A stretch of DNA of 64,000 bases from Chitinophagaceae bacterium UBA1931 (GCA_002337125.1 DDFJ01000004.1:1415889-1479888); one strand, 5' to 3'; positions 24,737-34,482 are shown, counted from the stretch's first letter. The notes: generated by a model not told the origin, from the sequence alone. Numbers and translations: made by a program.

Positions 24737-27529
24737 TTATTTCGTAAAACTGTATTTTAAACCAATTGAGCAGGATGTGCCGAAACGGTAACTGTTAATA
24801 ACCCTGTCAGTTGCTGCATTGAATTTTGTTGATGAAGGATTCGCTTCATACTTATAATACCAGCTGTATGGCTGAGCAAAAATGTCGCTGATGGTAAACT
24901 TTGCTTCAAGCCTGTTGTTTAAGAATTTTTTGCTGACCTGGAAGTCAAGTACATCTCTTGACTTTTCGAAAATATTTCGTCCTGCACTTGTTGCAGCCCT
25001 GAATTTTAAACGTTGACCAATCCTGTTATAAAGAAGATTAAACGAAAGTTTATCGTTCTCTGTTGAATATGTAAGACCGGTATTAATCAGGTAAGGAGAT
25101 TGACCTTGCAGCGGGCTGTTAAATGTTTGTCCGTTAAACTTCACCGAACCTTTAATGTATGCAGCATTACTGTAAAACACCATATGGCTGAAGAAAGAAG
25201 AAGGAATAAAATCAAGTTTCTTTCTTATTTCCAGTTCAATACCATACACTGTTGCAGCATCAGCATTTACATAACCAAGTACATCATTGTTGAGATTACT
25301 TTGCTCAATAGGGTTCTGGAAATATTTATAGAACAAACTGGTTGAAATAATTTCTCCGCTTGCAGGAAACCATTCATAACGGAAATCTGCATTGGTATTT
25401 TTACAACGTACAAGATTATTATTTCCTTGTACGATATAATTGTTTTCAAAATCATAAGAGCGGTAAGTAGCCAGCTCCCTGAATTCAGGACGGTTTACTG
25501 TTTGTGAACCGGAGAAACGAAGGTTTGATTTCTTTGTGAGCGAATAAGTCAGCAATGCCGATGGTAATACATCAATATTATCTTTTGTAATGGTGGGTTT
25601 ACCTTTTGCAGTAAACTCCTGCAGATAACGCTCAGCTCTTACACCCCAAGTTAATTTTACTTTGTTGCCAAATTTGTTATCCATCATGGCATACGCACTG
25701 TTCATTAAAACAGTTCCTGTATAATCAGTTGAGTTGGCAGGAATATTGGAGTAGAAGAATTTGTAATAATCAATATTATCTGTACTCATAATGTTGTTGA
25801 ATGTAGTTGTCTTGGTTTCAGGAATACGCAAGCCATAAAAACTTGCAGAAGCCAGTCCAAGTGCATTTACTTCAACTGTACGGTCACGGTAATAGTTAGC
25901 TGTACCAAACTTTAATTTCTGCTTTTCTCCTTTCCACATAAACTGTTTGGTTACATTCAGGTTGGCACCATAAATATGTTCATGGAGATAAGAATAAATT
26001 CTTCCTGCTTCAGTAATAACAGGTGAGTTTTCATTGTTCAGCTTCAGAAAATAATTTTCTGTGTTGGGATCGCTTACAAAAGTCATGTAATGCTGATCGG
26101 GTTGCCAGCGGTATGTAAGTGTGTACGATGCATTCCAGTCAATTGTCAGTTCTTTCTTCAGGTTATGAATACCTTCCAGCACTGAACTTCCAATACCATT
26201 TGCTGTTGCTTCTGTATTCTGGCTCTTGTAATAAAAAGGCTCACCGGCATTGACTGTATTCACACCTTTTCTTTGAGCAAATGAGCTTACAAAATCATTG
26301 TTGAATAAATTCTTCAACGAAATTTTGCTCTTGCCATCAATAGAATAAGAAAGATTCAGCAATGCCGATAAGGAGCTGCGTTTATCATAGTTTGTAGTTG
26401 TATAAGAATAATTATGAAAATCGTACGATTCGAATTCATCTCTTGTTCTGTCTGCTACTCTCCTTCCGTTATTGTAATTAACTGCATAAATATATCCCAG
26501 CTTGTTATCGTTGTTCTTAAAGAATTTTGTGTTTCCGCCGGTATAAGAAAAATTAAAGTTGGGCTGACTTTGATTAGCCACCTGCATACCATAGGTATTC
26601 GGGAACTGCTTGGTGATAGCCAGCTTTGTATTCTCTGAAAGATTGCTGTAAGCAGCTCCACGGTATTTGTAATAAGAGCCGGGAATGAGTCTTGAATTAT
26701 CAAAGAAACCTAACCAATCAAGTTTACCATCAGGATTGCCCTTGTAAAAATTCTTGAAAGTTGTAAGCGAATTGTAACCAATTGTAAAAGATAAATCACT
26801 TACATGTTTGGATGGATAATCTCTTGTTGAGATCTTAACAGCACCACCGGAAAAATCGCCCGGCAAATCAGGTGTAGACGATTTATAAACAACAATATTA
26901 TCAATGAGAGAAGAAGGAATAATATCAAATGAAAATGCTTTTTTGTCAGGTTCAGTACTTGGAAGCACCGTATTGTTCAGCATTGATGAGTTGTAACGCT
27001 CACTCAATCCACGAATGATCACAAACTTATTATCCTGGATTGAAGTACCGCTTACCCTGCGTAATACTTCACTTGTGTTACGATCAGGTGATTTTTTAAT
27101 TACCTCTGCAGAGATCGCATCTGAAATGGAAGAACTGTTTTTCTGTACAGTATATAAACTGGCAGCAGTTTCTTTTTTAGCTGTAGTACGGATCACTACC
27201 TCACCCACCTCTTTACTTGCTCTTGCAAGTGTGATGTTTAATGTGGCATTATCAGATTGTGCAGCCTGGTAATCGGTAAGCAGCTTGGTTTGGTAACCAA
27301 TGCTGGTAACCTTAATCGTGTATTTTTTACCGGCTTCTAATGTGAGAAAGAAATTTCCTTCAACATCGGTTGAAGTACCTTTTTGTAACCCTTCAATAAT
27401 AATGGAAGCTTTTACCAATGGTTCGTTGTTAGAAGCATCTGTAATTTTTCCTGAAACCTTAATGTATTTAGCCTGGCTGAAAGCAACAGTAAATACAATT
27501 GCAAATATTCCCGTTAAGAAAGTACGCAT
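24737..27529 (-). CDS. TonB-dependent outer-membrane receptor with N-terminal carboxypeptidase-regulatory-like domain
   Basis: The 930-residue protein has a signal peptide (1-18), a CarboxypepD_reg-like beta-sandwich (about 22-105, KYIKVSGKITDASNNEPL to TSIGYQT), a plug domain (about 120-240, VLRRVSGTSIQDNKFVIIRGLSERYNSSMLNN region) and a 22-strand barrel ending in the aromatic terminus GLKYSFTK. It imports a ligand using TonB energy. The ligand is unknown; phosphate-containing compounds are plausible from the neighbourhood and the repeat array just upstream. It is first in an operon with the beta-helix lipoprotein. Confidence 0.93.
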   Translation of the reverse strand: MRTFLTGIFAIVFTVAFSQAKYIKVSGKITDASNNEPLVKASIIIEGLQKGTSTDVEGNFFLTLEAGKKYTIKVTSIGYQTKLLTDYQAAQSDNATLNITLARASKEVGEVVIRTTAKKETAASLYTVQKNSSSISDAISAEVIKKSPDRNTSEVLRRVSGTSIQDNKFVIIRGLSERYNSSMLNNTVLPSTEPDKKAFSFDIIPSSLIDNIVVYKSSTPDLPGDFSGGAVKISTRDYPSKHVSDLSFTIGYNSLTTFKNFYKGNPDGKLDWLGFFDNSRLIPGSYYKYRGAAYSNLSENTKLAITKQFPNTYGMQVANQSQPNFNFSYTGGNTKFFKNNDNKLGYIYAVNYNNGRRVADRTRDEFESYDFHNYSYTTTNYDKRSSLSALLNLSYSIDGKSKISLKNLFNNDFVSSFAQRKGVNTVNAGEPFYYKSQNTEATANGIGSSVLEGIHNLKKELTIDWNASYTLTYRWQPDQHYMTFVSDPNTENYFLKLNNENSPVITEAGRIYSYLHEHIYGANLNVTKQFMWKGEKQKLKFGTANYYRDRTVEVNALGLASASFYGLRIPETKTTTFNNIMSTDNIDYYKFFYSNIPANSTDYTGTVLMNSAYAMMDNKFGNKVKLTWGVRAERYLQEFTAKGKPTITKDNIDVLPSALLTYSLTKKSNLRFSGSQTVNRPEFRELATYRSYDFENNYIVQGNNNLVRCKNTNADFRYEWFPASGEIISTSLFYKYFQNPIEQSNLNNDVLGYVNADAATVYGIELEIRKKLDFIPSSFFSHMVFYSNAAYIKGSVKFNGQTFNSPLQGQSPYLINTGLTYSTENDKLSFNLLYNRIGQRLKFRAATSAGRNIFEKSRDVLDFQVSKKFLNNRLEAKFTISDIFAQPYSWYYKYEANPSSTKFNAATDRVINSYRFGTSCSIGLKYSFTK

Positions 27530-27551
27530 ATCACTCTATTTTTTGATGATG

Positions 27552-27559
27552 CGAAAGTA
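27552..27559 (-). promoter_or_regulatory. -7 element of the TonB receptor operon
   Basis: On the minus strand this reads TACTTTCG, one base off TAnnTTTG. The periodic repeat array begins 11 bp upstream of it, where a -33 element would normally sit. That is the geometry of an activator-dependent promoter. Confidence 0.5.
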
Positions 27560-27570
27560 GAAGGGCATTG

Positions 27571-27630
27571 TTGCGTGAATCTTAACGGAGCGTTACCGAA
27601 TTGTTACGGGCAGATTAACAAATTGTGAAC
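27571..27630. promoter_or_regulatory. tandem 11-bp-period array, proposed Pho box
   Basis: On the plus strand, related pentamers start at 27571 (TTGCG), 27582 (TTAAC), 27593 (TTACC), 27604 (TTACG), 27615 (TTAAC) and 27626 (TGAAC), exactly 11 bp apart. PhoB-type regulators bind tandem direct repeats with this period, and the cyanobacterial Pho box is built on TTAAC repeats. The array lies directly upstream of the TonB receptor -7 element. The core is nearly palindromic (GTTAAC), so its orientation is ambiguous. Confidence 0.65.
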
Positions 27631-27778
27631 GGGGGAACCAACTTTCCCAACGTTGCCGGCTTTTCACCAAAACCTTTTTTTGAATTCCTGAATTCCGGGT
27701 GTACATTTAAAGGTGTGAAATGATTCATCTACAAAGATTGCGAAGGACAAGGCTTTCATTGATTTAAACAACCCACAG

Positions 27779-30700
27779 ATGAACAAGCTAATCCTCTTCC
27801 TTACCTTATGCATGCCGCTGATAGCTTCTGCCCAATCCTACAAGATTACACATAAAGGAGCCATAACGGGCAATTGGTATTATTCGCCTAAATCAACGGA
27901 GTTCGAGTACAACACAGTTTATGCAACTTCTGAGAGCTTAAAAAACCCTGAGCAGTTAAAAAATCCTGTACAGCCAAATGACTACAACACAAACCTCGAA
28001 CGACAGGATCAACTTGCCCAATTGTTTATCAACTATTCTCTTGATGGAGGAATAACTGTAAAAGCTGTAAATGAAACAGCTGATAATTTCTACAGCAATT
28101 ATATCACTGATAATGAATACAACGAATACCTGCAAAGTGCACAGACAAACGGACAACAAATAAGCCCCAGCGATTATTTCAAATCAAAATATGCAGGCAG
28201 TTTGCCCGAAAAAATTTTGCAAACAACCGTGAATGGCCACAAAGCATATTACTATGTAACGAAAACAGAGCAGGAAAACGAAACCACAACAAAGGGTTAT
28301 AGTTTTTTTGTTTTCGCAGATGAACAGAATGGAATATTAATTACTGCCGGCATTAAACATATTGAAGGCAAAAGTGCCGAATCGCTTGAAGGGTTTGAGC
28401 AGTTGATGTTTCAGCATATCAGCGAACTGGAGTTTAGCAAAAATGATGGAAATAATGCAGGCAGCACTGAACCACCTGTAACTACACCGGCAACAGACAC
28501 GCCGGGTTCAGATGCAAGTGATATTCCCTGGACCGTAATTATTGGAACAGTTTCGGCAGCAACTGTTGCAGGTATTGTAAGGCAGCTGGTAAAAAAGAAC
28601 ACAACAAAAAGCAAACAAAACAAAAAAGAAGAGAAAGATGATGATGAAGAAGCCCGTTATATTTTGCAGTTAAATAAAGATTCGTTTCACTTACAGCTTA
28701 ACCAGCCCGACAGTTTGCAGGTACAGGTTTGGAAGGTTACCACCAAAGGAAAAACATCTGTTGCGGCAGAAATAAACTTACAGAATCCGGAAAAAAATCT
28801 CAAGATCACATCGCAATTAACCGGCAATGGTTTATCTGCACAAATGGTATTGGAAAAACAAGCTGCACAGCCACAATTTAACTTGATGATATTGGCAACA
28901 GCTGAAGGCAAATCAATACAAAGACCGGTATCAATAATTGCAGATGGAAAAATGCAGATCGTAATTGAAACATTGCCTGATAACAGACGACAATTACGTC
29001 CCGATACAAATAAAGTCATTACCTGCCTGGCCGAAGTAATTGACGAAACAGGAAAATCTGTTCCTGAGTTAACAAAGAAGATTCAGTTCAAACCGCAAAG
29101 CAACTGGATTGACTTGTCTGATCCGGCAATGAACAAAAACAAAATTGCCATCAACATTGCAGCTTCAAATCCAGACCAGGTTGCTTCGGTTTCACATATT
29201 CCAAAATCGGTTACTCTTTCACTTGTAATGGATGATGTGAAAGAAAATAATGCAAAGCTGCAAACCGATCTCGTTATTGATCTGCTCGATTGCAAAATTG
29301 ACACAGATGTTTCACAATGTTCATTCCCTGCAACCGACAACCAGACCGAAATAAAAATCAATGCCTTTATTGAAAACCCCGGCAATGAACCATGGACTTT
29401 TGAAGCAGAGTATAAAAAAGGAACTGATCATGATGATCCGCTAACAAATATCAGCATCAGCAAAAAATCAGATTCAGAAGCAATTGTTACATTAACCGGT
29501 CCAATAGAAAAACCTGCAGCAAATGAAACAGGTCTTAGTAAAACATTGGTTATATCAGCTTACCAGGGAAATGAAAAACCGTTGGAACGTCATATTCGTG
29601 TGGCAGTTACACAGGTGGGACTCTTTATTAAACATGGCGCAGAAAACAACCAGGTGAATTACACGGCACAAGGAGGATTTGAACGTGACATTGAATTTGT
29701 TTTATATAAACAGAATAAAGAAACCAATGAAATTACTGTTGATAAGGAAGGATTGAAACATCTGAAATTTGAATTGAAAGATGAAGAACAGGACATCATC
29801 AACTTTGCGAGTGTTCTGAAAGTAAATTATTCTTTCTCAGATTTGGTTGGCAATATTCCTTATGGCCGGTATAAATTAAAAAGTGAAGAACAGATGCCCG
29901 GCTTTGGTGATGTATTTACATTATCCTACCTGGTACAGGCTCCATGTACTGCCGATGAAAATCCTGAACAGTTTCAACTCGAGCTTCAACTGAAAGTAAA
30001 AACATTTGGTATAGGTGCCGAATTTCCCGATTGGGTGGAAGCATATAATAACTGCCGGAAAGTAATTCTTGATTTTGTGCCATCAGGCAATACGCAAAGT
30101 AAGTTGTACGATTTACTTGAAGCAAGAAAATACACATTGGGAGCTGAAGGTTTAAATGAATTAAGAAAACGGATCTGGAAAATTGCCTACAACCTCATTT
30201 TAGCTGAAGGTGCTGAAGGTTATAAAGCAGAAGAAAAATGGGCAAACTACATCACTACTACTTTAGAATGGACAGAATGGGCCGGCGATCTGGCGTTTAA
30301 TGCATTAGTGGCATATTACATGAAAAGTGCAGCAGGATCAGTTGGCATAAGCATGGCAAAAGCCGGAATGATTGAAGCTCTCAACTATTACATTTATGAA
30401 AATGGCACACTGGATGATTTCATGAACAGGCAATATGAAAAAATTGTTCCGTTGCTGATTAATGTTGCCAAAGGAAGACTCATCAGTGTTGAAAACATTG
30501 AAATGGTGGTAAAGAAAAACAAACCACTGGCGGTTGCCATTTTTGTAAGCTGTGAGTTCCTGTTTAATTTATATCAAACAAAATCTGTTGTGGAAGCCGC
30601 TAAACTTACAGCACAGCAGATAAGAGATGAATTCATCATCAGCAAACTCACACTTCATCTGCACAAAAACCAACTAAAGTACAATATCAAACTCACTACT

Positions 30701-31663
30701 GTACAGGAATCGCTGGAAGATATTGTAAAAAGCATCAAAACAAAAGATGGGAAGGAATACATTGAAACCGATAAGCTAATGGAAATTATGCGTGACCCTG
30801 CGCAGGTGCGTACGCTTAAAAACAACGGCCCCGACTGGCTTAAAAAAATATTTGATGATTCACGCAATGAAATTTATAAACAGCATGATACACAACTGAA
30901 AAAATTCATTTCAGAAACCTATAAAATTGACCCTGATAATATCAAGATTGATGATTTCAGAACTCCTGGAACTGATGGCTCTTACAATCTTAATACCGAC
31001 AGGGATTACAGGGTTTTGCGAAAAGTAAAAACACAGGACGGACAGGAAGTATGGATTGAACTGCAGCGAAAAAACTGGATCGATAAATCCTACGAAACCT
31101 TTGGTGAACTTACCGGCAAACCTTACGGTATTTCCGATAAAGAATGGGCTGAAAAACATTTGCAGAGAGCTACCGACCGCTTTGATGCAGAAGCAAGCAA
31201 AGATTATTCTGATCATACATACAATGCAGATACGGGCGAAATAAGTAAAGGCGAACCAAACATTGTAAAAGTAAAACACGGCGAAGGAACATTATACGAT
31301 GCAGAAGGACTTGGAAAAATGTATGAAAACAAAGTAAAGAATGCGCTTGAGCCAGGTACAATTCCTGAAGCCTATGCACAGGCAAAAAAAGCAGTTGAGT
31401 CCCTGCAAAAAGTAAAAGAAAGTTACACAGGTCAGAACCTGGAAGTACAACCAACATCCGAAAATCTTAAAAAAGCAATGGATGTTATTTCAGGAGCAAA
31501 AACTGATGCTAAAGCAACACCACAGGCTATTGAAACATTGAATAATAAGTTGAAAGAATTAGGATATAAAGACGTAGGCGAAGTATCAAAAGATATAGCG
31601 AATGAATTTAAAAACCTGAAACAGTTTGACAACAAGAGCCCGGTTTATACAGTAACAAGTTAA
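27779..31663 (+). CDS. large secreted or membrane-anchored protein of unknown function, possible effector-like C-terminus
   Basis: I do not recognise the 1294-residue protein as a whole. It has a signal peptide (MNKLILFLTLCMPLIASAQ) and an N-terminal globular region to about 225. A Pro/Thr linker leads to one membrane helix (about 249-267, WTVIIGTVSAATVAGIV), then a Lys- and Asp/Glu-rich stretch (270-290). Several beta-rich domains follow (290-780), then a helical region with hydrophobic segments near 832-870 and 914-930. The C-terminal 230 residues contain GTDGSYNLNTDRDY near 1063, which has a GT-x-D-x-D look like nucleotidyltransferase or polymorphic-toxin domains; this is a guess. It is followed after 10 bp by two small membrane-protein genes. 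Base use matches the neighbours. Confidence 0.75.
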   Translation: MNKLILFLTLCMPLIASAQSYKITHKGAITGNWYYSPKSTEFEYNTVYATSESLKNPEQLKNPVQPNDYNTNLERQDQLAQLFINYSLDGGITVKAVNETADNFYSNYITDNEYNEYLQSAQTNGQQISPSDYFKSKYAGSLPEKILQTTVNGHKAYYYVTKTEQENETTTKGYSFFVFADEQNGILITAGIKHIEGKSAESLEGFEQLMFQHISELEFSKNDGNNAGSTEPPVTTPATDTPGSDASDIPWTVIIGTVSAATVAGIVRQLVKKNTTKSKQNKKEEKDDDEEARYILQLNKDSFHLQLNQPDSLQVQVWKVTTKGKTSVAAEINLQNPEKNLKITSQLTGNGLSAQMVLEKQAAQPQFNLMILATAEGKSIQRPVSIIADGKMQIVIETLPDNRRQLRPDTNKVITCLAEVIDETGKSVPELTKKIQFKPQSNWIDLSDPAMNKNKIAINIAASNPDQVASVSHIPKSVTLSLVMDDVKENNAKLQTDLVIDLLDCKIDTDVSQCSFPATDNQTEIKINAFIENPGNEPWTFEAEYKKGTDHDDPLTNISISKKSDSEAIVTLTGPIEKPAANETGLSKTLVISAYQGNEKPLERHIRVAVTQVGLFIKHGAENNQVNYTAQGGFERDIEFVLYKQNKETNEITVDKEGLKHLKFELKDEEQDIINFASVLKVNYSFSDLVGNIPYGRYKLKSEEQMPGFGDVFTLSYLVQAPCTADENPEQFQLELQLKVKTFGIGAEFPDWVEAYNNCRKVILDFVPSGNTQSKLYDLLEARKYTLGAEGLNELRKRIWKIAYNLILAEGAEGYKAEEKWANYITTTLEWTEWAGDLAFNALVAYYMKSAAGSVGISMAKAGMIEALNYYIYENGTLDDFMNRQYEKIVPLLINVAKGRLISVENIEMVVKKNKPLAVAIFVSCEFLFNLYQTKSVVEAAKLTAQQIRDEFIISKLTLHLHKNQLKYNIKLTTVQESLEDIVKSIKTKDGKEYIETDKLMEIMRDPAQVRTLKNNGPDWLKKIFDDSRNEIYKQHDTQLKKFISETYKIDPDNIKIDDFRTPGTDGSYNLNTDRDYRVLRKVKTQDGQEVWIELQRKNWIDKSYETFGELTGKPYGISDKEWAEKHLQRATDRFDAEASKDYSDHTYNADTGEISKGEPNIVKVKHGEGTLYDAEGLGKMYENKVKNALEPGTIPEAYAQAKKAVESLQKVKESYTGQNLEVQPTSENLKKAMDVISGAKTDAKATPQAIETLNNKLKELGYKDVGEVSKDIANEFKNLKQFDNKSPVYTVTS

Positions 31664-31673
31664 AATCATACCT

Positions 31674-32297
31674 ATGCAATTTTGTTCCCAATGCGGCACA
31701 GCAGTTTCATCGCAGGCAATTATTTGTCCATCCTGCGGACTTAAAATTTCATCGCAGAACTCAACCGGTGATTTGCTGGAAAATCCAACACAAAAAATGG
31801 AAAAAGGAGTCAGGAAATCACTCCAGGATCAGGCACAGAACTTTGTGAATAAGGAAATAAAGGATCAGCTGCAAAACGCAGTTAAAACAAATAGTAAAAC
31901 AAAAGAAAACACTTCCCCTGCTATTGAAAAAGAGCAGGCTGAGAATAATGCAGAACAGAAACAGCAGCAAAGACAAGCAGGCGGCTACATCAGTTTTTGG
32001 TTCTGGATATACATTGCACTCAATATTGTGCTGGCTTATTTTGGCTTCCACATCAACGATGTATTGTATGCATTGATGCTGTCGTTTTTAATTATCATGA
32101 TTGTTTTAATACGCACCAGCAATCAAAATCCATTTAACTGGCTGGCAAAACTTTTATTAGTTGCACAGTTGGCATTATTTGTATTCATTGAAATGAAATG
32201 GATCGACTACATTTTACAGTTCCGTATATCACAAATCATTATTGCAGTATTTTTTGTAAACCTCATCCTGTTATTTAAAGGAAACAGGACCAAATAA
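31674..32297 (+). CDS. zinc-ribbon membrane protein
   Basis: The 207-residue protein starts with a zinc ribbon of two CxxC pairs (Cys4, Cys7, Cys18, Cys21; CSQCG and CPSCG). A Gln/Lys/Glu-rich, probably helical linker (40-100) follows, then four predicted membrane helices (about 106-124, 130-147, 157-173, 186-202). The function is unknown. Ten bases separate it from the 1294-residue gene and twelve from the next gene, so the three form a tight operon. Confidence 0.8.
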   Translation: MQFCSQCGTAVSSQAIICPSCGLKISSQNSTGDLLENPTQKMEKGVRKSLQDQAQNFVNKEIKDQLQNAVKTNSKTKENTSPAIEKEQAENNAEQKQQQRQAGGYISFWFWIYIALNIVLAYFGFHINDVLYALMLSFLIIMIVLIRTSNQNPFNWLAKLLLVAQLALFVFIEMKWIDYILQFRISQIIIAVFFVNLILLFKGNRTK

Positions 32298-32309
32298 GAA
32301 TCATACAAC

Positions 32310-33032
32310 ATGCTTCCCGATTTAGAAAATAAACAACTAAAAACATCACGTATTGCATGGATAGTTGCCCTTGTGTTTGCAATCATAATGATATTACCAT
32401 TTATGAAAGGCAATGCCTTAAGCGATATATGGGCAGTTGCATTTCTGAGTTTCTTTTTTGTTATCTCGGCAGTTATAACTGCGGTCATGTACCAGATGCG
32501 CTCCAATAAATTCAAAAAATTACTATCCGGCGAAAAAGCAATTGCAGAATGGACATTATCAGAAATTGAGAAGCTCAGTTTTGTTGAACATCAGTATGAA
32601 GAGCGGAAAAAGAAAAACAAACTCAACTTTATGTTAGTGAGTATTTTAATGATTCTCATTTTCGGCTTTTTTATTTTCATGATGGATGAAGATAACCGTA
32701 TGATCATGGTTTATATACTCGCTGGCTTTTTAGCACTTTTTGCATTCTTTGCATTCTTTATGCCAGGGTATTTCAAAAACAAAAACCTGAATGGCGACGG
32801 GCACATTATTATCGGAAAGAAATATGCATATATCAATGGCTTCTTTTACAACTGGGATTTTTTGCTTTCCGGAATAGAAGAAGTTGAACTGCTTGATGAA
32901 CCTTTTCATGGCATACGTTTATCCTATTATTATTACGCCCGTTCAACTGTAAAGAATGTAGAAAATCTTGATATACCTGCGCCAAAAAATATTGATTTGA
33001 TTAAACTGAGAAAAAAACTGTTAGCTGAATAA
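32310..33032 (+). CDS. four-helix membrane protein of unknown function
   Basis: The 240-residue protein has predicted membrane helices at about 14-32, 38-60, 106-125 and 131-151. A basic/acidic loop lies between helices 2 and 3, and an 85-residue C-terminal domain (HIIIGKKYAYINGFFYNWDF to the end) may be cytoplasmic and PH-like in feel. I recognise no family with certainty. It is the last gene of the three-gene cassette. Its tight linkage suggests it works with, or protects against, the large protein upstream. Confidence 0.75.
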   Translation: MLPDLENKQLKTSRIAWIVALVFAIIMILPFMKGNALSDIWAVAFLSFFFVISAVITAVMYQMRSNKFKKLLSGEKAIAEWTLSEIEKLSFVEHQYEERKKKNKLNFMLVSILMILIFGFFIFMMDEDNRMIMVYILAGFLALFAFFAFFMPGYFKNKNLNGDGHIIIGKKYAYINGFFYNWDFLLSGIEEVELLDEPFHGIRLSYYYYARSTVKNVENLDIPAPKNIDLIKLRKKLLAE

Positions 33033-33127
33033 ACCAATTGATCTGCATCAAAAAAATGCACCTTAAAAATTATTTGCTTTTTGCAACCAATAACCAAATG
33101 AAACAAACGGATGCAGAAAACATTATT

Positions 33128-33158
33128 ACAAAAAGAGAAGGCTTCTCTTCAGAAGCCT
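33128..33158 (-). terminator. terminator of the porin gene
   Basis: Perfect stem AGGCTTCT / AGAAGCCT (33139-33146, 33151-33158) with a 4-nt loop. On the minus strand it is followed by TCTCTTTTTG. It may also end the opposing cassette. Confidence 0.7.
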
Positions 33159-33174
33159 CGTACTATATTAAATT

Positions 33175-34482
33175 TTAAAACCTGAACTGTAACCGGCAGG
33201 TAAACACATCATCTTTTACATCGCCTGTATAACCAGTAAGAGCAGTATGTTCATTCATCACTTTGGCATAGTACAAAACCAGCTTTACATTTTCAGTAAT
33301 GTAATTAACATACCCGATGCCGAATGTATTGTACTTAATATTTGCAGCAGTAAAGTTTGAGCCGGCTGCACCAATTTCTTTCCCTTTCACTTTTGTGTTA
33401 GGATCATACCAATCATATTTCAGCACAAGCTGATGACGTTCTGAAAACAGGTTTTGCAGAAAATAAAAATAAGCTCCGTTAAACTGGCGAACATGAAAAC
33501 CATCAACTCCGGTTAATAATGCAGCAGGTGTTTCATTGCTGCTGGCTGTTCCGGTTTGTGTTCCTGTAACATACTCAGCCCTGAATTCAGTAAAGCCTTT
33601 CCTGTTCCTGATTTTAAGTTGGGCATCGGCACCATAATAAACACGTGGTGAAATTTTATAAAGATTGCTGGCCTGTGAATCAACCACCATTTTCTTAATC
33701 CCTGCCACAGTTCCGGTTTCATATTTATACTTAGTGTTTTCAAGCAAACCGCCATTGAGATAGGAAACACTGCCTGACAAAATCAGTTTCTTATTTATAT
33801 TATAAGGTTTAAGAGATATTCTTCCTATGAAATCTTTCCGGTTATCAAAATCACCGGTGGCAGTTAACCCTTGCCCGTTAAATAAACCGGCATCAATGCG
33901 CAGGTATTTCAGTTTCTGATCTTTTCTTCTTGATTCAAGCGATACCATTGCACCAAGATCCCGTTCACTTTTCATCAGTGCCTGGCTCATTCGTCCACGT
34001 TCAGGTGTTTCCCTGTCGCTGCTGCTGTAATTCACTTCATTGCCGAAAGGACGGGCGAACATCCCAGTTGCCAATGAAAACAACTGATACTTGTTTTCAA
34101 ATATCCTTCCCCAAACATCACGTATAGTAAACCCTCTCTCAGTTACATCAAACTGGAATGCAACCTGCACACCCGGTTTTGTTTCTTTTCCAAAATGCAC
34201 ATAATCAATCCGTATACGGCTGCGCTTGAGCATAAACCGGTTACTTACCTGTGGGGCAAAATCGCCGCCTTCGTAACTTTTGGCTCCTTTTTCCTGTGCT
34301 ACCTGGAATTGAGGTTGAATGTAGCCACCCAACTTTAAATGATCGAACTTTTTGTAAATACCAAGCATGCCTTTCCCGGCATCTTTGGATGTATCAATCA
34401 TGTCCATTAAATATTGGGCATGTGTATAAAAGGGGGCAATAAGAAGCAGGCAGAAGAGCAGCTTCCTGTACTGGTTGTTCAT
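33175..34482 (-). CDS. outer-membrane porin of the phosphate-selective O/P family
   Basis: The 435-residue protein has a signal peptide (MNNQYRKLLFCLLLIAPFYTHAQ). The beta-barrel shows typical O/P-family segments: LKLGGYIQPQFQ near 48, MLKRSRIRIDYVHFG near 85, VAFQFDVTERGFTIRDVWGRI near 108 and SSSDRETPERGRM near 155. It ends in an aromatic residue (CRLQFRF) as barrel proteins do. The family name comes from Pseudomonas OprP/OprO; in Bacteroidota the phosphate specificity is often untested. Here the divergent neighbours are DUF47 and PiT, and shared Pho-box-like repeats lie between them, which supports a phosphate role. Confidence 0.88.
   Translation of the reverse strand: MNNQYRKLLFCLLLIAPFYTHAQYLMDMIDTSKDAGKGMLGIYKKFDHLKLGGYIQPQFQVAQEKGAKSYEGGDFAPQVSNRFMLKRSRIRIDYVHFGKETKPGVQVAFQFDVTERGFTIRDVWGRIFENKYQLFSLATGMFARPFGNEVNYSSSDRETPERGRMSQALMKSERDLGAMVSLESRRKDQKLKYLRIDAGLFNGQGLTATGDFDNRKDFIGRISLKPYNINKKLILSGSVSYLNGGLLENTKYKYETGTVAGIKKMVVDSQASNLYKISPRVYYGADAQLKIRNRKGFTEFRAEYVTGTQTGTASSNETPAALLTGVDGFHVRQFNGAYFYFLQNLFSERHQLVLKYDWYDPNTKVKGKEIGAAGSNFTAANIKYNTFGIGYVNYITENVKLVLYYAKVMNEHTALTGYTGDVKDDVFTCRLQFRF

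Noticed and set aside
27679..27697. GAATTCCTGAATTC near-palindrome upstream of the 1294-residue gene
   Set aside because: It is two adjacent GAATTC hexamers without further symmetry, spacing to a promoter or recurrence elsewhere in the window. Probably chance.
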